64,000 bases of DNA. Source: PMP191F sp047602185. GTDB taxonomy: Bacteria; Bacteroidota; Bacteroidia; Chitinophagales; Chitinophagaceae. Under the pieces are notes generated by a model. That model was not told where the DNA came from, did no database searches, and saw only the letters and a list, made by a program, of their open reading frames with translations. The DNA lies in the NCBI GenBank assembly GCA_047602185.1, contig JASGHY010000001.1, positions 6,696,001-6,760,000 of the forward strand, in the 5' to 3' direction. The translations under genes and the position numbers were made by a program. This document shows positions 9,046 to 17,424 of this stretch, one piece after another. Numbering within the stretch: position 1 is the first letter of the stretch; every line of letters begins with the position of its first letter.

Positions 9046-9837
9046 ATGAAAAGTTTTGAAGGCAAAGTGGTTATCATTACCGGTGCTGCTATGGGACTTG
9101 GATTTGCAGCGGCAAAAGAACTGGCATCAAGAGGTGCAGATCTTACCCTGGTTGATTATAATGAAAAAAGCCTGGCAGATGCCAAAGCTGAGATCCTGAA
9201 GCAGTTTCCAAAAGCGAGGATACTGACGGTAGTGGCGGATGTTTCTAATGAAGAGGCGGTGAAAAATTATGTAAATGAAACTGTGAAAACATATAAACGT
9301 ATTGACGGTCTTTATAACAACGCCGGTATTGAAGGTAAACAGGCAGGGCTTACCGAGTATGATGTAAATGTCTTCAAAAAGGTAATTGATATTAACCTGC
9401 TGGGTGTTTATTACGGTATGCGTTATGTATTGCCTGTGATGCAGCAACAGCAGTATGGGCGTATTGTGAATGTGGCTTCTGTAGGTGGTATCCGTGGTGT
9501 GCTGAACCAGACGCCTTATGTGGCTAGTAAGCATGCAGTATCTGGTATGACTAAAAACGCTGCCCTTGAATATGGCAGATATAATATTACAACGAATGCG
9601 ATTGCTCCCGGTGCTATTCTTACGCCTATGGTGGCTGAGGCATTCAGGGAAGTAAATCCTGCTGATCCTAAAAAAGCAGAAGCTGATTATGCGCAGGCAA
9701 ATCCAACCAAACGACTGGGATTGCCGGAAGAGGTTGGAAAAGTTGTAGCATTTTTATTGAGTGACGATGCTTCTTATGTAAGTGGACAAACCATTGCGAT
9801 CGATGGAGGGCAATCCAACTCTTATGGTAATGTATAA
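9046..9837 (+). CDS. SDR-family NAD(P)-dependent oxidoreductase
   Basis: A 263-residue classical short-chain dehydrogenase. Seen: Rossmann motif TGAAMGLGFA near the N terminus, VDY after strand 2 (an acidic residue that usually favours NAD+ over NADP+), NNAG at about 87-90, catalytic Ser in VASVGG, Y-x-x-x-K in TPYVASKHA, and the C-terminal DGGQS end. This layout matches the glucose-1-dehydrogenase / cyclic alcohol dehydrogenase group, but substrate cannot be read from sequence. ATG 9046 is preferred over 9040 (MYMKSFEG) because most members start 3-5 residues before the first strand. Followed by a terminator at 9997. Confidence 0.9.
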   Translation: MKSFEGKVVIITGAAMGLGFAAAKELASRGADLTLVDYNEKSLADAKAEILKQFPKARILTVVADVSNEEAVKNYVNETVKTYKRIDGLYNNAGIEGKQAGLTEYDVNVFKKVIDINLLGVYYGMRYVLPVMQQQQYGRIVNVASVGGIRGVLNQTPYVASKHAVSGMTKNAALEYGRYNITTNAIAPGAILTPMVAEAFREVNPADPKKAEADYAQANPTKRLGLPEEVGKVVAFLLSDDASYVSGQTIAIDGGQSNSYGNV

Positions 9838-9996
9838 AATATAATCTGACTCTCCGTTTATGGCGAAGGTAGCCTGCCAGGCCTAAACTGATAAAGCAAA
9901 GCTTCCTTATAAAAAGCAAGTAACTGACCCTGGCCCGACAGGTTAAACTGCTTTAATTGCAGCTTGTCTATATCCGGATAGTGTGAAAATATAATT

Positions 9997-10025
9997 ATGG
10001 CCGGTAATCATCCGGCCATTTTTTT
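9997..10025 (+). terminator. Terminator after the SDR gene, overlapping the end of the TIR gene
   Basis: ATGGCCGG (9997-10004) and CCGGCCAT (10012-10019) form a perfect 8-bp stem followed by seven T. The stop codon of the opposite-strand TIR gene (complement of 10008-10010) sits in the hairpin loop. Confidence 0.85.
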
Positions 10026-11045
10026 ATGTTCCAGTGTAAGTGATTCAAGGAGCTTTTGCAGATTTACTTCATACGTTTCGGGGTGTAGCCAATTACTGAA
10101 ATCCGGTATATAATACTGCCGTATCTCTCGTGCAAGATCTTTTCCCGTATCGGCATCAAATGCCTGCCATTTCTGGATAACATCGAACGATGAAAGGCGT
10201 ATAGGGAATAAAAGTTGTTTGCCTTCTCTTATTTCACGGTCGCGGGCAGCAAAGATCTCTGTGCCTACCCAGCCACTCTCAATACTTGCTTCGGAAAGTA
10301 CCAGCAATAATTTGTCGTATTGCCGTATGGCATCAGAGACCTGTTGATGGATCTTTTGCCCTGCTTTCATATTAATGGGTGCAAACCATACACGGATCCC
10401 CACATTTTTCAGCGAATTATACAAAGCCTGGCAAAAGGCTTCATCTTTTGTGCTATAGCTGATAAAAACACTGTAAAAAGGAGGTGCATCAAATTGCACA
10501 TCTTCTGTTCTTTCTACAATAGAGATTAGTGAGAAAATTTTGCTTTGAAGCCGCATGGAAGCACTGGCAACATCTTTGGCTGGCAGATCTCCGTTGTTCA
10601 GGGCACCTTGTTCTGAAAGCCATTTTGTTTCGAGGTCGATCTCTTTTTTTATGTTCTTTAATTCTGCCTGTATATCGAGGTCGTGGAGTAGTAATACAAG
10701 ATTGGTCAGTAAGATCTCGTAATCTTCTGCATTTCCGAATCCTGCACTTGCAATAAGCCTGAAAGGAGTATAACCAAGGTAAAAAAAGGTATAGGCAAAA
10801 ATGTCTCCTCCCAATCTTGAGCGCTCTGTTTTCAGATGGGTTATGATTTCATCCCTCAGCGTTCCGCTTATCAGATCAAAATCGGGAAATTCCCGGGGCA
10901 AATCCCGCGTTAAACCTATAAGAGCAAGGTTTTTAAGCAGATCCTTTCTGAATGAAGCATATCCCCCCTGGTAAACCTTCCATTCGAGGAATTGAAGGGT
11001 GGTTCCAAGCTTAAAAGAGGCGAGGGTATATTCAGTTAAGGTCAT
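10008..11045 (-). CDS. TIR-domain protein with N-terminal helical domain
   Basis: 345 residues. Residues 1-180 are mostly helical with no recognised family. Residues 190-335 form a TIR domain: FISYSTKDEAF (strand A and box 1), a short loop with VGIRVWFAP-x-N-x-KAG, LLLVLSEASIESGWVGTEI with Trp259 and Glu263 in the position of the catalytic NADase glutamate, and the FPIRLSS strand. No membrane segment. Bacterial TIR proteins with the catalytic Glu commonly cleave NAD+ or make signalling nucleotides in anti-phage defence; an immune role is inference. It is a single gene with its own promoter region and no obvious partner effector next to it. Its last codons form one arm of a terminator. Confidence 0.88.
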   Translation of the reverse strand: MTLTEYTLASFKLGTTLQFLEWKVYQGGYASFRKDLLKNLALIGLTRDLPREFPDFDLISGTLRDEIITHLKTERSRLGGDIFAYTFFYLGYTPFRLIASAGFGNAEDYEILLTNLVLLLHDLDIQAELKNIKKEIDLETKWLSEQGALNNGDLPAKDVASASMRLQSKIFSLISIVERTEDVQFDAPPFYSVFISYSTKDEAFCQALYNSLKNVGIRVWFAPINMKAGQKIHQQVSDAIRQYDKLLLVLSEASIESGWVGTEIFAARDREIREGKQLLFPIRLSSFDVIQKWQAFDADTGKDLAREIRQYYIPDFSNWLHPETYEVNLQKLLESLTLEHKKMAG

Positions 11046-11147
11046 TTTTCTGTATTAGTCGTAATTGCCCCGGGGAATGGTAACAGCTTTTTGTTCCGGA
11101 TCTTAAAAGGGTATCGTATCGGAAACCGGAATATTTGTTCAAGAGTT

Positions 11148-11190
11148 GTAATAAAAAGGCCCTCACAATACGTGAAGGCCTTTTTATTAC
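11148..11190 (-). terminator. Bidirectional terminator between the TIR and collagen-like genes
   Basis: GTAATAAAAAGGCC (11148-11161) and GGCCTTTTTATTAC (11177-11190) pair perfectly, with TCAC/GTGA extending the stem past a one-base bulge on each side. On the minus strand it ends the gene at 11206-11775. Confidence 0.85.
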
Positions 11191-11205
11191 AAAAAAATTG
11201 ATCGA

Positions 11206-11775
11206 TTAATCTTTCAGACCCAGGTAGGCCTTTACTGCTGCATAATCATTCCAGTTAATATTGTCTGCTTTGCGGGCAGCAACACCACCGGGGATGATCA
11301 CATAACGATATTGAAGTATTTTGTTACCCTGGCGATCCTGGTAAGTGCCGGCATCTACATTAGATGAAAATTGCACAGCTTTTTCATAAGCTACAAAGCG
11401 GATCACTATGCCGCTTTCTTCTACATAAGGCAGTGGCGCAATAACGGGGTCTGCCGCGGTATTGAGATTTACGTACACTTTTATATCTGAAGTACTCAAC
11501 AGGGCAAGGGTTAGTTTGGGTACATTAATACCGCTGTAGTAACCAATAGTGTCAATTTTCCCGCCGCTGGTATGAATTGTATCTGGCTTAAAGGGCACAT
11601 CCAGCCAGGTGGAGTAAATTACATTGGCTGCGCCGGCAGGACCTTCCGGACCTGTGGCACCGGGATCTCCCTTATCGCCTTTGGCACCAGCATCACCATC
11701 TTTGCTGCAGGACGCTAAAAACAGCATGATTGACGTTAATAGTAAGAACCCCGTGTAATGAAGCATTTTTTTCAT
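11206..11775 (-). CDS. Lipoprotein with a short collagen-like segment
   Basis: 189 residues. N-terminal signal with a lipobox ending LASC at about residue 24, so the mature protein starts with lipidated Cys. It is followed by a short run of collagen-type Gly-X-Y triplets (GDAGAKGDKGDPGATGPEG and on, about eight triplets, residues 27-50), too short to form a stable long triple helix but able to trimerise or act as a stalk. The remaining ~135 residues form a beta-rich domain with no recognised family. Such collagen-stub lipoproteins are common and uncharacterised in Bacteroidota. Own terminator downstream. Confidence 0.8.
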   Translation of the reverse strand: MKKMLHYTGFLLLTSIMLFLASCSKDGDAGAKGDKGDPGATGPEGPAGAANVIYSTWLDVPFKPDTIHTSGGKIDTIGYYSGINVPKLTLALLSTSDIKVYVNLNTAADPVIAPLPYVEESGIVIRFVAYEKAVQFSSNVDAGTYQDRQGNKILQYRYVIIPGGVAARKADNINWNDYAAVKAYLGLKD

Positions 11776-12005
11776 AAAAGTTGTGTGGTTAAAATGAATG
11801 ATTAACTTTTGGAATAAATAAATGTGTATTTATTCGTATGTGTTATGTAGTTATAAAACGAGGTAAGATAATGAAGAGACTGGTTCAGCAGATATGTAGT
11901 TCTACGTATTTTTAAAGCCGGGGATTTATATAGATAAAATTTACTTAATGTGTGAGGTGTAGCTGGTAGAAGAATGGTAAGAATATCAGACAGATTTTAT
12001 TTTTT

Positions 12006-12593
12006 ATGATACAGACATTTTTGTTCAGAACGGTAAAAGGGAATATTTATCATCACACTGTGCATGCAAGTGACTTGAATGTGGCTATCGAAAAGTGGTT
12101 ATTACAGATTGATGCGGCTAAAACTGAAGAGTATTCTTATGACGAAGAAGAGGTAAAAGTAATCAGGCAGGAATATGATAACGGGCGTATGAAAAAGAAC
12201 CTGGAGAATGAGCCATTGTCGTTGTGTTACCAGAATGGGAGGAAACCTATGGTGATCCACATTGATAAGGTGAATAAAGGAATGCCTGATCTTATTGCAA
12301 AAGTATCTTATCTCACCACTGAAGAAGGAGGTCGTAAAGGGGCAGTATCATCCGGTTACAGACCGCTGATAAAGTTTGAGGGAAGAGATGAATTAACTTC
12401 CTCTGAGCAGATATTTGTCGATAAAGACAATGTATTTCCGGGAGAAACTGCAATCGCAGAGATCAGGATCGTATCTAAAAATCCTTTTCGCAAATCGATG
12501 TCTGCCGGGCATAAATTTGAGATCTTTGATGCTTTGCGGTTAGTTGCCCACGGTGAATTACTGGAGGTATCGAATACTTTGTTGCAGAAATAA
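12006..12593 (+). CDS. Stand-alone EF-Tu domain-3-like beta-barrel protein
   Basis: 195 residues. Residues 1-80 (FLFRTVKGNIYHHTV start) form an unrecognised N-terminal module. Residues 93-190 match the third domain of elongation factor Tu: DLIAKVSYLTTEEGGR (EGGR at 107-110), SGYRP (116-120), PGE (145-147), an FEIFDA strand (171-176) and AHGELLEV at the end. There is no GTPase domain, so it is not a translation factor. In EF-Tu this barrel contacts the tRNA T stem and EF-Ts. Role here unknown; tRNA, translation-factor or peptide binding are possible. Convergent with the next gene, stops only 2 bp apart. Confidence 0.75.
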   Translation: MIQTFLFRTVKGNIYHHTVHASDLNVAIEKWLLQIDAAKTEEYSYDEEEVKVIRQEYDNGRMKKNLENEPLSLCYQNGRKPMVIHIDKVNKGMPDLIAKVSYLTTEEGGRKGAVSSGYRPLIKFEGRDELTSSEQIFVDKDNVFPGETAIAEIRIVSKNPFRKSMSAGHKFEIFDALRLVAHGELLEVSNTLLQK

Positions 12594-12595
12594 AC

Positions 12596-13624
12596 TTACT
12601 GCCATTGAGCAAATATAGCAGCCTGCTGGTCCAGGTCACTGGTACTTACATCTTTTCCTGAAGTAATGAGAACCCGGAATCGAAAAGTAACAGATTGTCC
12701 CGGAGCAAGTGTTAGATTCAATTGTTCTTTACCATTGCTGAAGATATTCTGTCCCAGCGGATTAGCAGCAAAAAGGCCATAATCACGTGCGTGCCAGTAG
12801 GTAGGATAGCCGGGATTTTTTGGATGGTCTATAATGGCAATGGAAATTGGCTGTGCATCTTTGACGGCAGATAATATGCACCAGTTGCCTCTTGTGCCCC
12901 ATGCTTCATTTCCCTTTTTACCTGCGCTGGTGAGGTAGCTGCCATTGGCACCATTGCCTGTAGCTGCATGTTTAGTGCGATTGCCCTTGCTGTCAATAAA
13001 TTCTGCTTCTTTATCTGAAGGCATTTCGAGTGCTGTAGCTACTCTTATACCCAACAGCCCATCCTTGATATCTTTAAAGAACACAGTGTCTTTCTGAGCC
13101 GTTAAAGTTGTAATGCGGTCAATAGTTCTACTGTTATCGGTTCCTGTGAATACGAAACTGGTCTGTTCTTTCAGTAAAATCTGCTTACCCTGGTTTTCCC
13201 AGTTGGCACTATAGCTTAAACTGCCACTGGTTTTCCCTTTCTGTACTGCCAGGATCTTTGTATTCCTGATCCAGCCATAACGTATTTTATTGGCTGCCGG
13301 GATGTTGTAGGAATTATTCCAGAAATCGAGCCCGTTTACGTTCTCATAATTGAACCAAAGGCCAATATGATGGGGGTGATCTGTTCTTTCCCCATCGCGG
13401 GGCGCCAAAGGAAAACCTCTTGTTACCATACTGCCATTAGCCGCTCTAATTGGGTACAGCACAGGCTTTTCTAATGTATCGGGATACATAAAACTGGTAA
13501 ATTGTTTGCCATCGATCAGTACATCTACCTTCTGCGCGGATTGCACAAAGGTTACCGTTTTCGTTTGTGAAAATGCGGCAATTAATACTAACTGGCTTAA
13601 GAGGAAAAGAATTGAATTTTTCAT
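12596..13624 (-). CDS. Exported PmoA-like / DUF6807 family protein
   Basis: 342 residues with a signal peptide (to FSQ, about residue 20). The central block RDGERTDHPHHIGLWFNYENVNG-type signature (about 74-96, with the HPHH motif) and LDFWNN are typical of the DUF6807 family, sometimes named after methane oxygenase PmoA, although no methane-related function is expected. Members are common in Bacteroidota and Planctomycetota saccharolytic loci and look like sugar-binding or galactose-mutarotase-like beta-sandwich proteins. Periplasmic location is inferred from the signal. Its promoter region lies opposite to the ankyrin gene. Confidence 0.8.
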   Translation of the reverse strand: MKNSILFLLSQLVLIAAFSQTKTVTFVQSAQKVDVLIDGKQFTSFMYPDTLEKPVLYPIRAANGSMVTRGFPLAPRDGERTDHPHHIGLWFNYENVNGLDFWNNSYNIPAANKIRYGWIRNTKILAVQKGKTSGSLSYSANWENQGKQILLKEQTSFVFTGTDNSRTIDRITTLTAQKDTVFFKDIKDGLLGIRVATALEMPSDKEAEFIDSKGNRTKHAATGNGANGSYLTSAGKKGNEAWGTRGNWCILSAVKDAQPISIAIIDHPKNPGYPTYWHARDYGLFAANPLGQNIFSNGKEQLNLTLAPGQSVTFRFRVLITSGKDVSTSDLDQQAAIFAQWQ

Positions 13625-13809
13625 ATAGCAGAGAATCAGTGTAAATATAGTTTTCCTGCGCCAGATTGCGGTTAACAGAATGATTTACTATCAGTAATGA
13701 GAAAACGGGTAATGATGTTTCCTTCCGGGCCAATCTTTACGACTATTTGAATTTGCCGGTTCGTTGCGTATATTTAAAGAGCCCGCTTGTAAAATTTCAA
13801 TTTACACTT

Positions 13810-14778
13810 ATGATCCCGCGTTTTTTAGTTAAAACGATTATGAATCCGGTATTCATAATCGTGCTTGTATTTCTTTCAGGAGGTAAAATTATTGCACAGC
13901 AATCTGCTCCTCTTTTGGCTGCGCTTGAAGCGAATGATAAGGAAACTATTAAGAAACTGCTTGACGGGGGAGCTGATCCTGATATAATTGATGATGACAG
14001 TGATAATGCGTTGATGTATGCTGCGCTGTATGCTTCTGCGGATTGTATGAAGTTGTTACTGGAGCATCATGCAAAGGTGAATGCAAAAAATAAGTTTGGG
14101 GAAACTGCATTGATGTGGTGTACACATGATGCAGAAAAAACGCGGCTGTTGTTGCAGTACGGTATAGATGTTAATGTAACAACCATATATGGCAATACTG
14201 CTTTACTGATCGCTGCAAAAGGCAATAACCAGTACGCTATTGTAAAAACACTTATTGAAAAAGGAGCTGATGCTCTGGTACGGAATGAAGGCGGTGAAAC
14301 TGCTTTAATACGGGCTGCATTTTACGGCGATACATCATTACTGGGTTTGCTATACAGGAAAGGGGTTGACGTTTATGCAAAGGATGAAACGGGATTTGCT
14401 GCACTGAACTATGCTATAACCAATGAAAATAAGAATGCTGTTTTATGGCTGTTGAATAAGATGGTTTCAACAACAGTAACTGATAGTATTGAGTTTGACG
14501 CGTTGATCTATGCTGTGGTGCTGGATGATATGGATGTAGTGAATGCCTTGCTGACCAGATCAAAAGATGTAAACAGGGAAGATAAGGAGGGGTATACTGC
14601 CCTGATGTGGGCGATGTACAGTGAGCATAATAATGAAGCTATTGTAAGGAGTTTACTTCGGAAAGGAGCAGATGTAAATCATAAAGCAAAAGATGGTTCA
14701 ACACCTCTTTCGTGGGCTGCCAAAAAAGGGAATACATCAATTGTAAGCCTGCTGGTACAAGCAGGGGCCAAAAAATAA
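13810..14778 (+). CDS. Exported ankyrin-repeat protein
   Basis: 322 residues from the chosen ATG; further ATGs at 13747 and 13840 are possible, but the hydrophobic stretch IMNPVFIIVLVFLSGG followed by IIAQQ indicates a signal peptide starting at or near 13810. The mature part consists of about eight ankyrin repeats, each with recognisable G-x-TAL-x-x-A or LL-x-x-GAD-x-N hallmarks (for example TALMWCTHDAEKTRLLLQYG and the C-terminal STPLSWAAKKGNTSIVSLL). It is a periplasmic protein-interaction scaffold. It ends 4 bp before the CxxCH/cyclase-fold gene, so the two are co-transcribed and probably act together. Confidence 0.88.
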   Translation: MIPRFLVKTIMNPVFIIVLVFLSGGKIIAQQSAPLLAALEANDKETIKKLLDGGADPDIIDDDSDNALMYAALYASADCMKLLLEHHAKVNAKNKFGETALMWCTHDAEKTRLLLQYGIDVNVTTIYGNTALLIAAKGNNQYAIVKTLIEKGADALVRNEGGETALIRAAFYGDTSLLGLLYRKGVDVYAKDETGFAALNYAITNENKNAVLWLLNKMVSTTVTDSIEFDALIYAVVLDDMDVVNALLTRSKDVNREDKEGYTALMWAMYSEHNNEAIVRSLLRKGADVNHKAKDGSTPLSWAAKKGNTSIVSLLVQAGAKK

Positions 14779-14782
14779 CTGT

Positions 14783-15787
14783 ATGAAAAAGTATTTAATT
14801 GTTGGCGGTATTATTCTTTGTGTATTGGGGTTTCGGCTTACAGATAACGGGCGGGAGCGCGAGGCAAAGATCGCTACTGCTGTTCGGAAAAGTGTTTTGT
14901 TGTTACAGCAAAGCAGTCACACTTTTATTACTAATGCGCATTGCTTTTCCTGTCATGGGCAGGCAATGGGAGCTGTTGTTTTTTCAATGGCAAAAATCAA
15001 AGGGTTTGAACTGAATGATACGCTGGCTGCGGAAGCCTCTCAGAAAATGGCCCTGGCTGCCAAAAGCGGCTATGCGCGTTTTATGTTCATGGAGCATAAT
15101 GAGATACTGGGGGGAAGCATTTCCACTGGCTATGTGTTGTGGGGACTTGCTGCTGCAGGTTATAAACCCGGTAAAACGATCAGCCTGATGGTGCATCAGT
15201 TGCTGGAAAGGCAAACGGCTAACGGGAACTGGGCGGGAGGTAACGGACGTCCTCCTATGGAGTACTATTCTTTTTCCGCAACAGCCCTGGCTATAAAAGG
15301 ATTACAGGACTATGCAACACCCGGGCTTCAAAAACAGGTAGCTGATGCAAAAGTAAAAGCACAGGCATGGCTTTTAAAAACAATTCCTTTTACAAATGAA
15401 GAAAGAGCATTTCAGCTTTTGGGGCTTACGTGGACAAATACGGATAAGGCCGTGGTGCGGGAGAAGGCCGGCAAATTGCTGGCTTTGCAGCATGCTGATG
15501 GCGGCTGGTCTCAACTGGATTCATTATCAACAGATGCTTATGCCACAGGGCAAAGTCTGTACGCCTTATACGAAGCTGGTATTCTGAATGTTAATGACAG
15601 CGTGTTCCTGAAAGGAATTGATTTTCTTTTGCGTACACAGCATGATGATGGTTCATGGGAAATACAATCGAGAACAATGCCCAGCATTCCATATGTCAAT
15701 AGCGGCTTTCCTTATGGTAAAAACCAGTTTATTTCAGCTGCTGGCTCCAGTTGGGCCACCATGGCCTTATTGCTGGCTGCAAAGTAA
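14783..15787 (+). CDS. Exported CxxCH protein with squalene-cyclase/prenyltransferase-like alpha-toroid fold
   Basis: 334 residues with an N-terminal signal/anchor. Cys54, Cys57 and His58 (CFSCHGQ) form a c-type heme-binding motif, followed by a toroid-like repeat domain with QW-type turns (ANGNWAGG, HADGGWSQLDSLSTDAYATGQ, HDDGSWEIQSR). The usual cyclase catalytic DxDD motif is not seen, so it is unlikely to cyclise terpenes. Acidobacterial and related genomes have proteins combining ankyrin repeats with this CxxCH-toroid; here the two halves are separate genes 4 bp apart. A periplasmic redox or sensing complex is an inference. Confidence 0.75.
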   Translation: MKKYLIVGGIILCVLGFRLTDNGREREAKIATAVRKSVLLLQQSSHTFITNAHCFSCHGQAMGAVVFSMAKIKGFELNDTLAAEASQKMALAAKSGYARFMFMEHNEILGGSISTGYVLWGLAAAGYKPGKTISLMVHQLLERQTANGNWAGGNGRPPMEYYSFSATALAIKGLQDYATPGLQKQVADAKVKAQAWLLKTIPFTNEERAFQLLGLTWTNTDKAVVREKAGKLLALQHADGGWSQLDSLSTDAYATGQSLYALYEAGILNVNDSVFLKGIDFLLRTQHDDGSWEIQSRTMPSIPYVNSGFPYGKNQFISAAGSSWATMALLLAAK

Positions 15788-15841
15788 TAGAAACCTATAT
15801 CCGGTTTTAAGCAGATATTTGGATCGTTTAACCGGGTGTGT

Positions 15842-16405
15842 ATGCAAGCCTTTTTTGATTTTGTAAAAAATATCACTCCCTTATCGGTTGCTGCGCATGA
15901 AGCACTTGCTGCAGTATTGCAACGTATGGAGCTACCGAAAGGTCACCAGCTATTGAGACCTGGTGGTGTTTGCCGTTACCTGTATTTTTTTGAGAAGGGC
16001 CTTAGCAGAACTTATTATATAAAAGATGGTAAGGATATAACGGATTGGATCACTACAGAAGGAAGTATTGCTGTATCGATCATCAGTTTTCTCAATCATG
16101 AGGCTGACAGGCGTGGTATAGAATTGCTGGAAGATGCCGTGATATGGGCTATATCTTATACTGATCTTGAAAAATTATACCCGGAATATCATGATATTGA
16201 AAGATTAGGGAGATTGCTGTTAAGTCAGGGGATCATTCAACTGCAGCAACGTTTCGATGATGTACATTTTGCCACTGCACAACAACGCTACAGGCAATTA
16301 ATTGCTGATAATCCTTCTCTTATTAATCGTGTGCCGCTCGGAATGATCGCTTCTTACCTGGGCATTACACAGGAAACACTCAGCCGCATCAGGGCTCAGT
16401 ATTAG
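15842..16405 (+). CDS. Crp/Fnr-type cyclic-nucleotide-binding-fold regulator
   Basis: 187 residues from ATG 15842; a GTG two codons earlier is possible. The N-terminal cNMP-binding-type beta barrel is visible (LPKGHQLLRPGGVCRYLYFFEKGLSRTYY), followed by a long dimer helix and a short C-terminal helix-turn-helix (PLGMIASYLGITQETLSRIRAQ). The phosphate-binding residues of true cAMP receptors are absent, as usual for the many short Bacteroidota members, so it may respond to another signal or none. It precedes a DoxX gene by about 100 bp, its likely target. Confidence 0.88.
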   Translation: MQAFFDFVKNITPLSVAAHEALAAVLQRMELPKGHQLLRPGGVCRYLYFFEKGLSRTYYIKDGKDITDWITTEGSIAVSIISFLNHEADRRGIELLEDAVIWAISYTDLEKLYPEYHDIERLGRLLLSQGIIQLQQRFDDVHFATAQQRYRQLIADNPSLINRVPLGMIASYLGITQETLSRIRAQY

Positions 16406-16506
16406 CCGCATATAATTACTGTTTTTGTAGGGGTATTTGTTTTTGACTAATGTCAAAGGAAAAGCGTTGCCTCCTGTAGAGCTTTGCTGTACAAAACATT
16501 CCAGTT

Positions 16507-16875
16507 ATGAACAGCATTATTTGGATATGCCAGATCTTATTGGCGGTTATGTTCCTGTATTCAGGGATCTGTAAATCATTTTATTCAGAACAGCAGTTAA
16601 TAGCAAAAGGGCAAACCGGTGTGGTAGGACAGCCTGTTGCTGTTATACGATTAGCAGGGATCAGTGAGGTGCTGGGTGCGGTGGGCATTGTGCTTCCCTG
16701 GTTGCTCAAGGTATTGCCTTTCCTGACTCCTGTATCGGCTATCGGCTTCGCAGTCATTATGTTATTTGCAGCACCTATCCATTACAGGTTGAGAGAAAAA
16801 AGAAATATTGCGGTAAATCTTACTTTAATGGTCACATCTCTGTTGGTGGCATGGTGGCGCTGGCGGCAACTCTGA
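16507..16875 (+). CDS. DoxX-family membrane protein
   Basis: 122 residues with four predicted transmembrane helices, consistent with the DoxX / DoxX-like family. The first helix has the family pattern (ILLAVMFLYSGICKSF), the loop RLAGISEVLGAVGIVLPWLL contains the typical GxxE-x-LGA motif, and a basic loop HYRLREKRN precedes the last helix. Members are small quinone-linked or stress-related inner-membrane proteins. It follows the Crp-like regulator on the same strand, a common arrangement in Bacteroidota. Confidence 0.85.
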   Translation: MNSIIWICQILLAVMFLYSGICKSFYSEQQLIAKGQTGVVGQPVAVIRLAGISEVLGAVGIVLPWLLKVLPFLTPVSAIGFAVIMLFAAPIHYRLREKRNIAVNLTLMVTSLLVAWWRWRQL

Positions 16876-16886
16876 GTAATATTAAA

Positions 16887-16920
16887 ACGAACGCCATCCT
16901 TTTTAAAGGATGGCGTTCGT
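16887..16920 (-). terminator. Strong terminator between DoxX and the next convergent gene
   Basis: ACGAACGCCATCCTTT (16887-16902) is the perfect reverse complement of 16905-16920. On the minus strand it is followed by TTTTAAT, so it mainly serves the gene at 16945. Confidence 0.8.
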
Positions 16921-16944
16921 AAAACCGGTAAACCGGTTCAACTG

Positions 16945-17325
16945 CTATGATTTATAGAAATCCCTTTTTGCCTGGATGATAGCATGTTCGCGTTCAGTTT
17001 TGAATGCTCTTACCTTATCTTTCTTCTCTTTGCTGGTAAGGCTGTCATCCATTTTTACGGACTTGATCTTGTCGGCATAATCTACTTTGATGCTTTGAAC
17101 CTGCAGATCCAGCTTGCTGGGTGGGGTTGGTGGTATTCCGTAGGTGTAATACGGGAAGCCGTAGTAAAATCCAAATGGGTTATAAAACCCATTATTTAAT
17201 ATTACTGTAGTTCGTGGAGCTGCATGAAAGCCGCCATGAAAACCTCCACCGATACCCCTTGCAGGCATTGCTGAAGCGGTGGTGATTGTTGCTATTGAAA
17301 GCAGGATGAACATTATCTTTTTCAT
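16945..17325 (-). CDS. Small exported Gly/Phe/Tyr-rich protein
   Basis: 126 residues from the chosen ATG at 17325, which gives a clear signal peptide (MKKIMFILLSIATITTASA); an ATG at 17403 would add 26 polar residues and hide the signal. The mature N terminus is rich in Gly, Phe and Tyr (IGGGFHGGFH, then FYNPFGFYYGFPYYTYG) and Pro, while the last 60 residues form a highly charged helix (KMDDSLTSKEKKDKVRAFKTEREH). No family recognised. A periplasmic or surface-associated protein of unknown role. Confidence 0.75.
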   Translation of the reverse strand: MKKIMFILLSIATITTASAMPARGIGGGFHGGFHAAPRTTVILNNGFYNPFGFYYGFPYYTYGIPPTPPSKLDLQVQSIKVDYADKIKSVKMDDSLTSKEKKDKVRAFKTEREHAIIQAKRDFYKS

Positions 17326-17424
17326 ATAATCTGTTTTCTTGGTTTCTGCATATTGGACTTTTAAGCGATCATAAAATTTAATAACGTCTTTCTGCATTGA
17401 CAATTCAATAACAATCAGCCGGGA

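Noticed and set aside
9127..9534. 135-residue minus-strand frame inside the SDR gene
   Set aside because: Antisense shadow of a gene with complete SDR motifs.
12596..13624. Methane monooxygenase function from the PmoA-like name
   Set aside because: The family name is historical; the protein is an exported beta-sandwich without PmoA membrane helices.
14783..15787. Squalene-hopene cyclase activity
   Set aside because: The fold is similar, but the catalytic DxDD motif is missing and a CxxCH motif is present instead.
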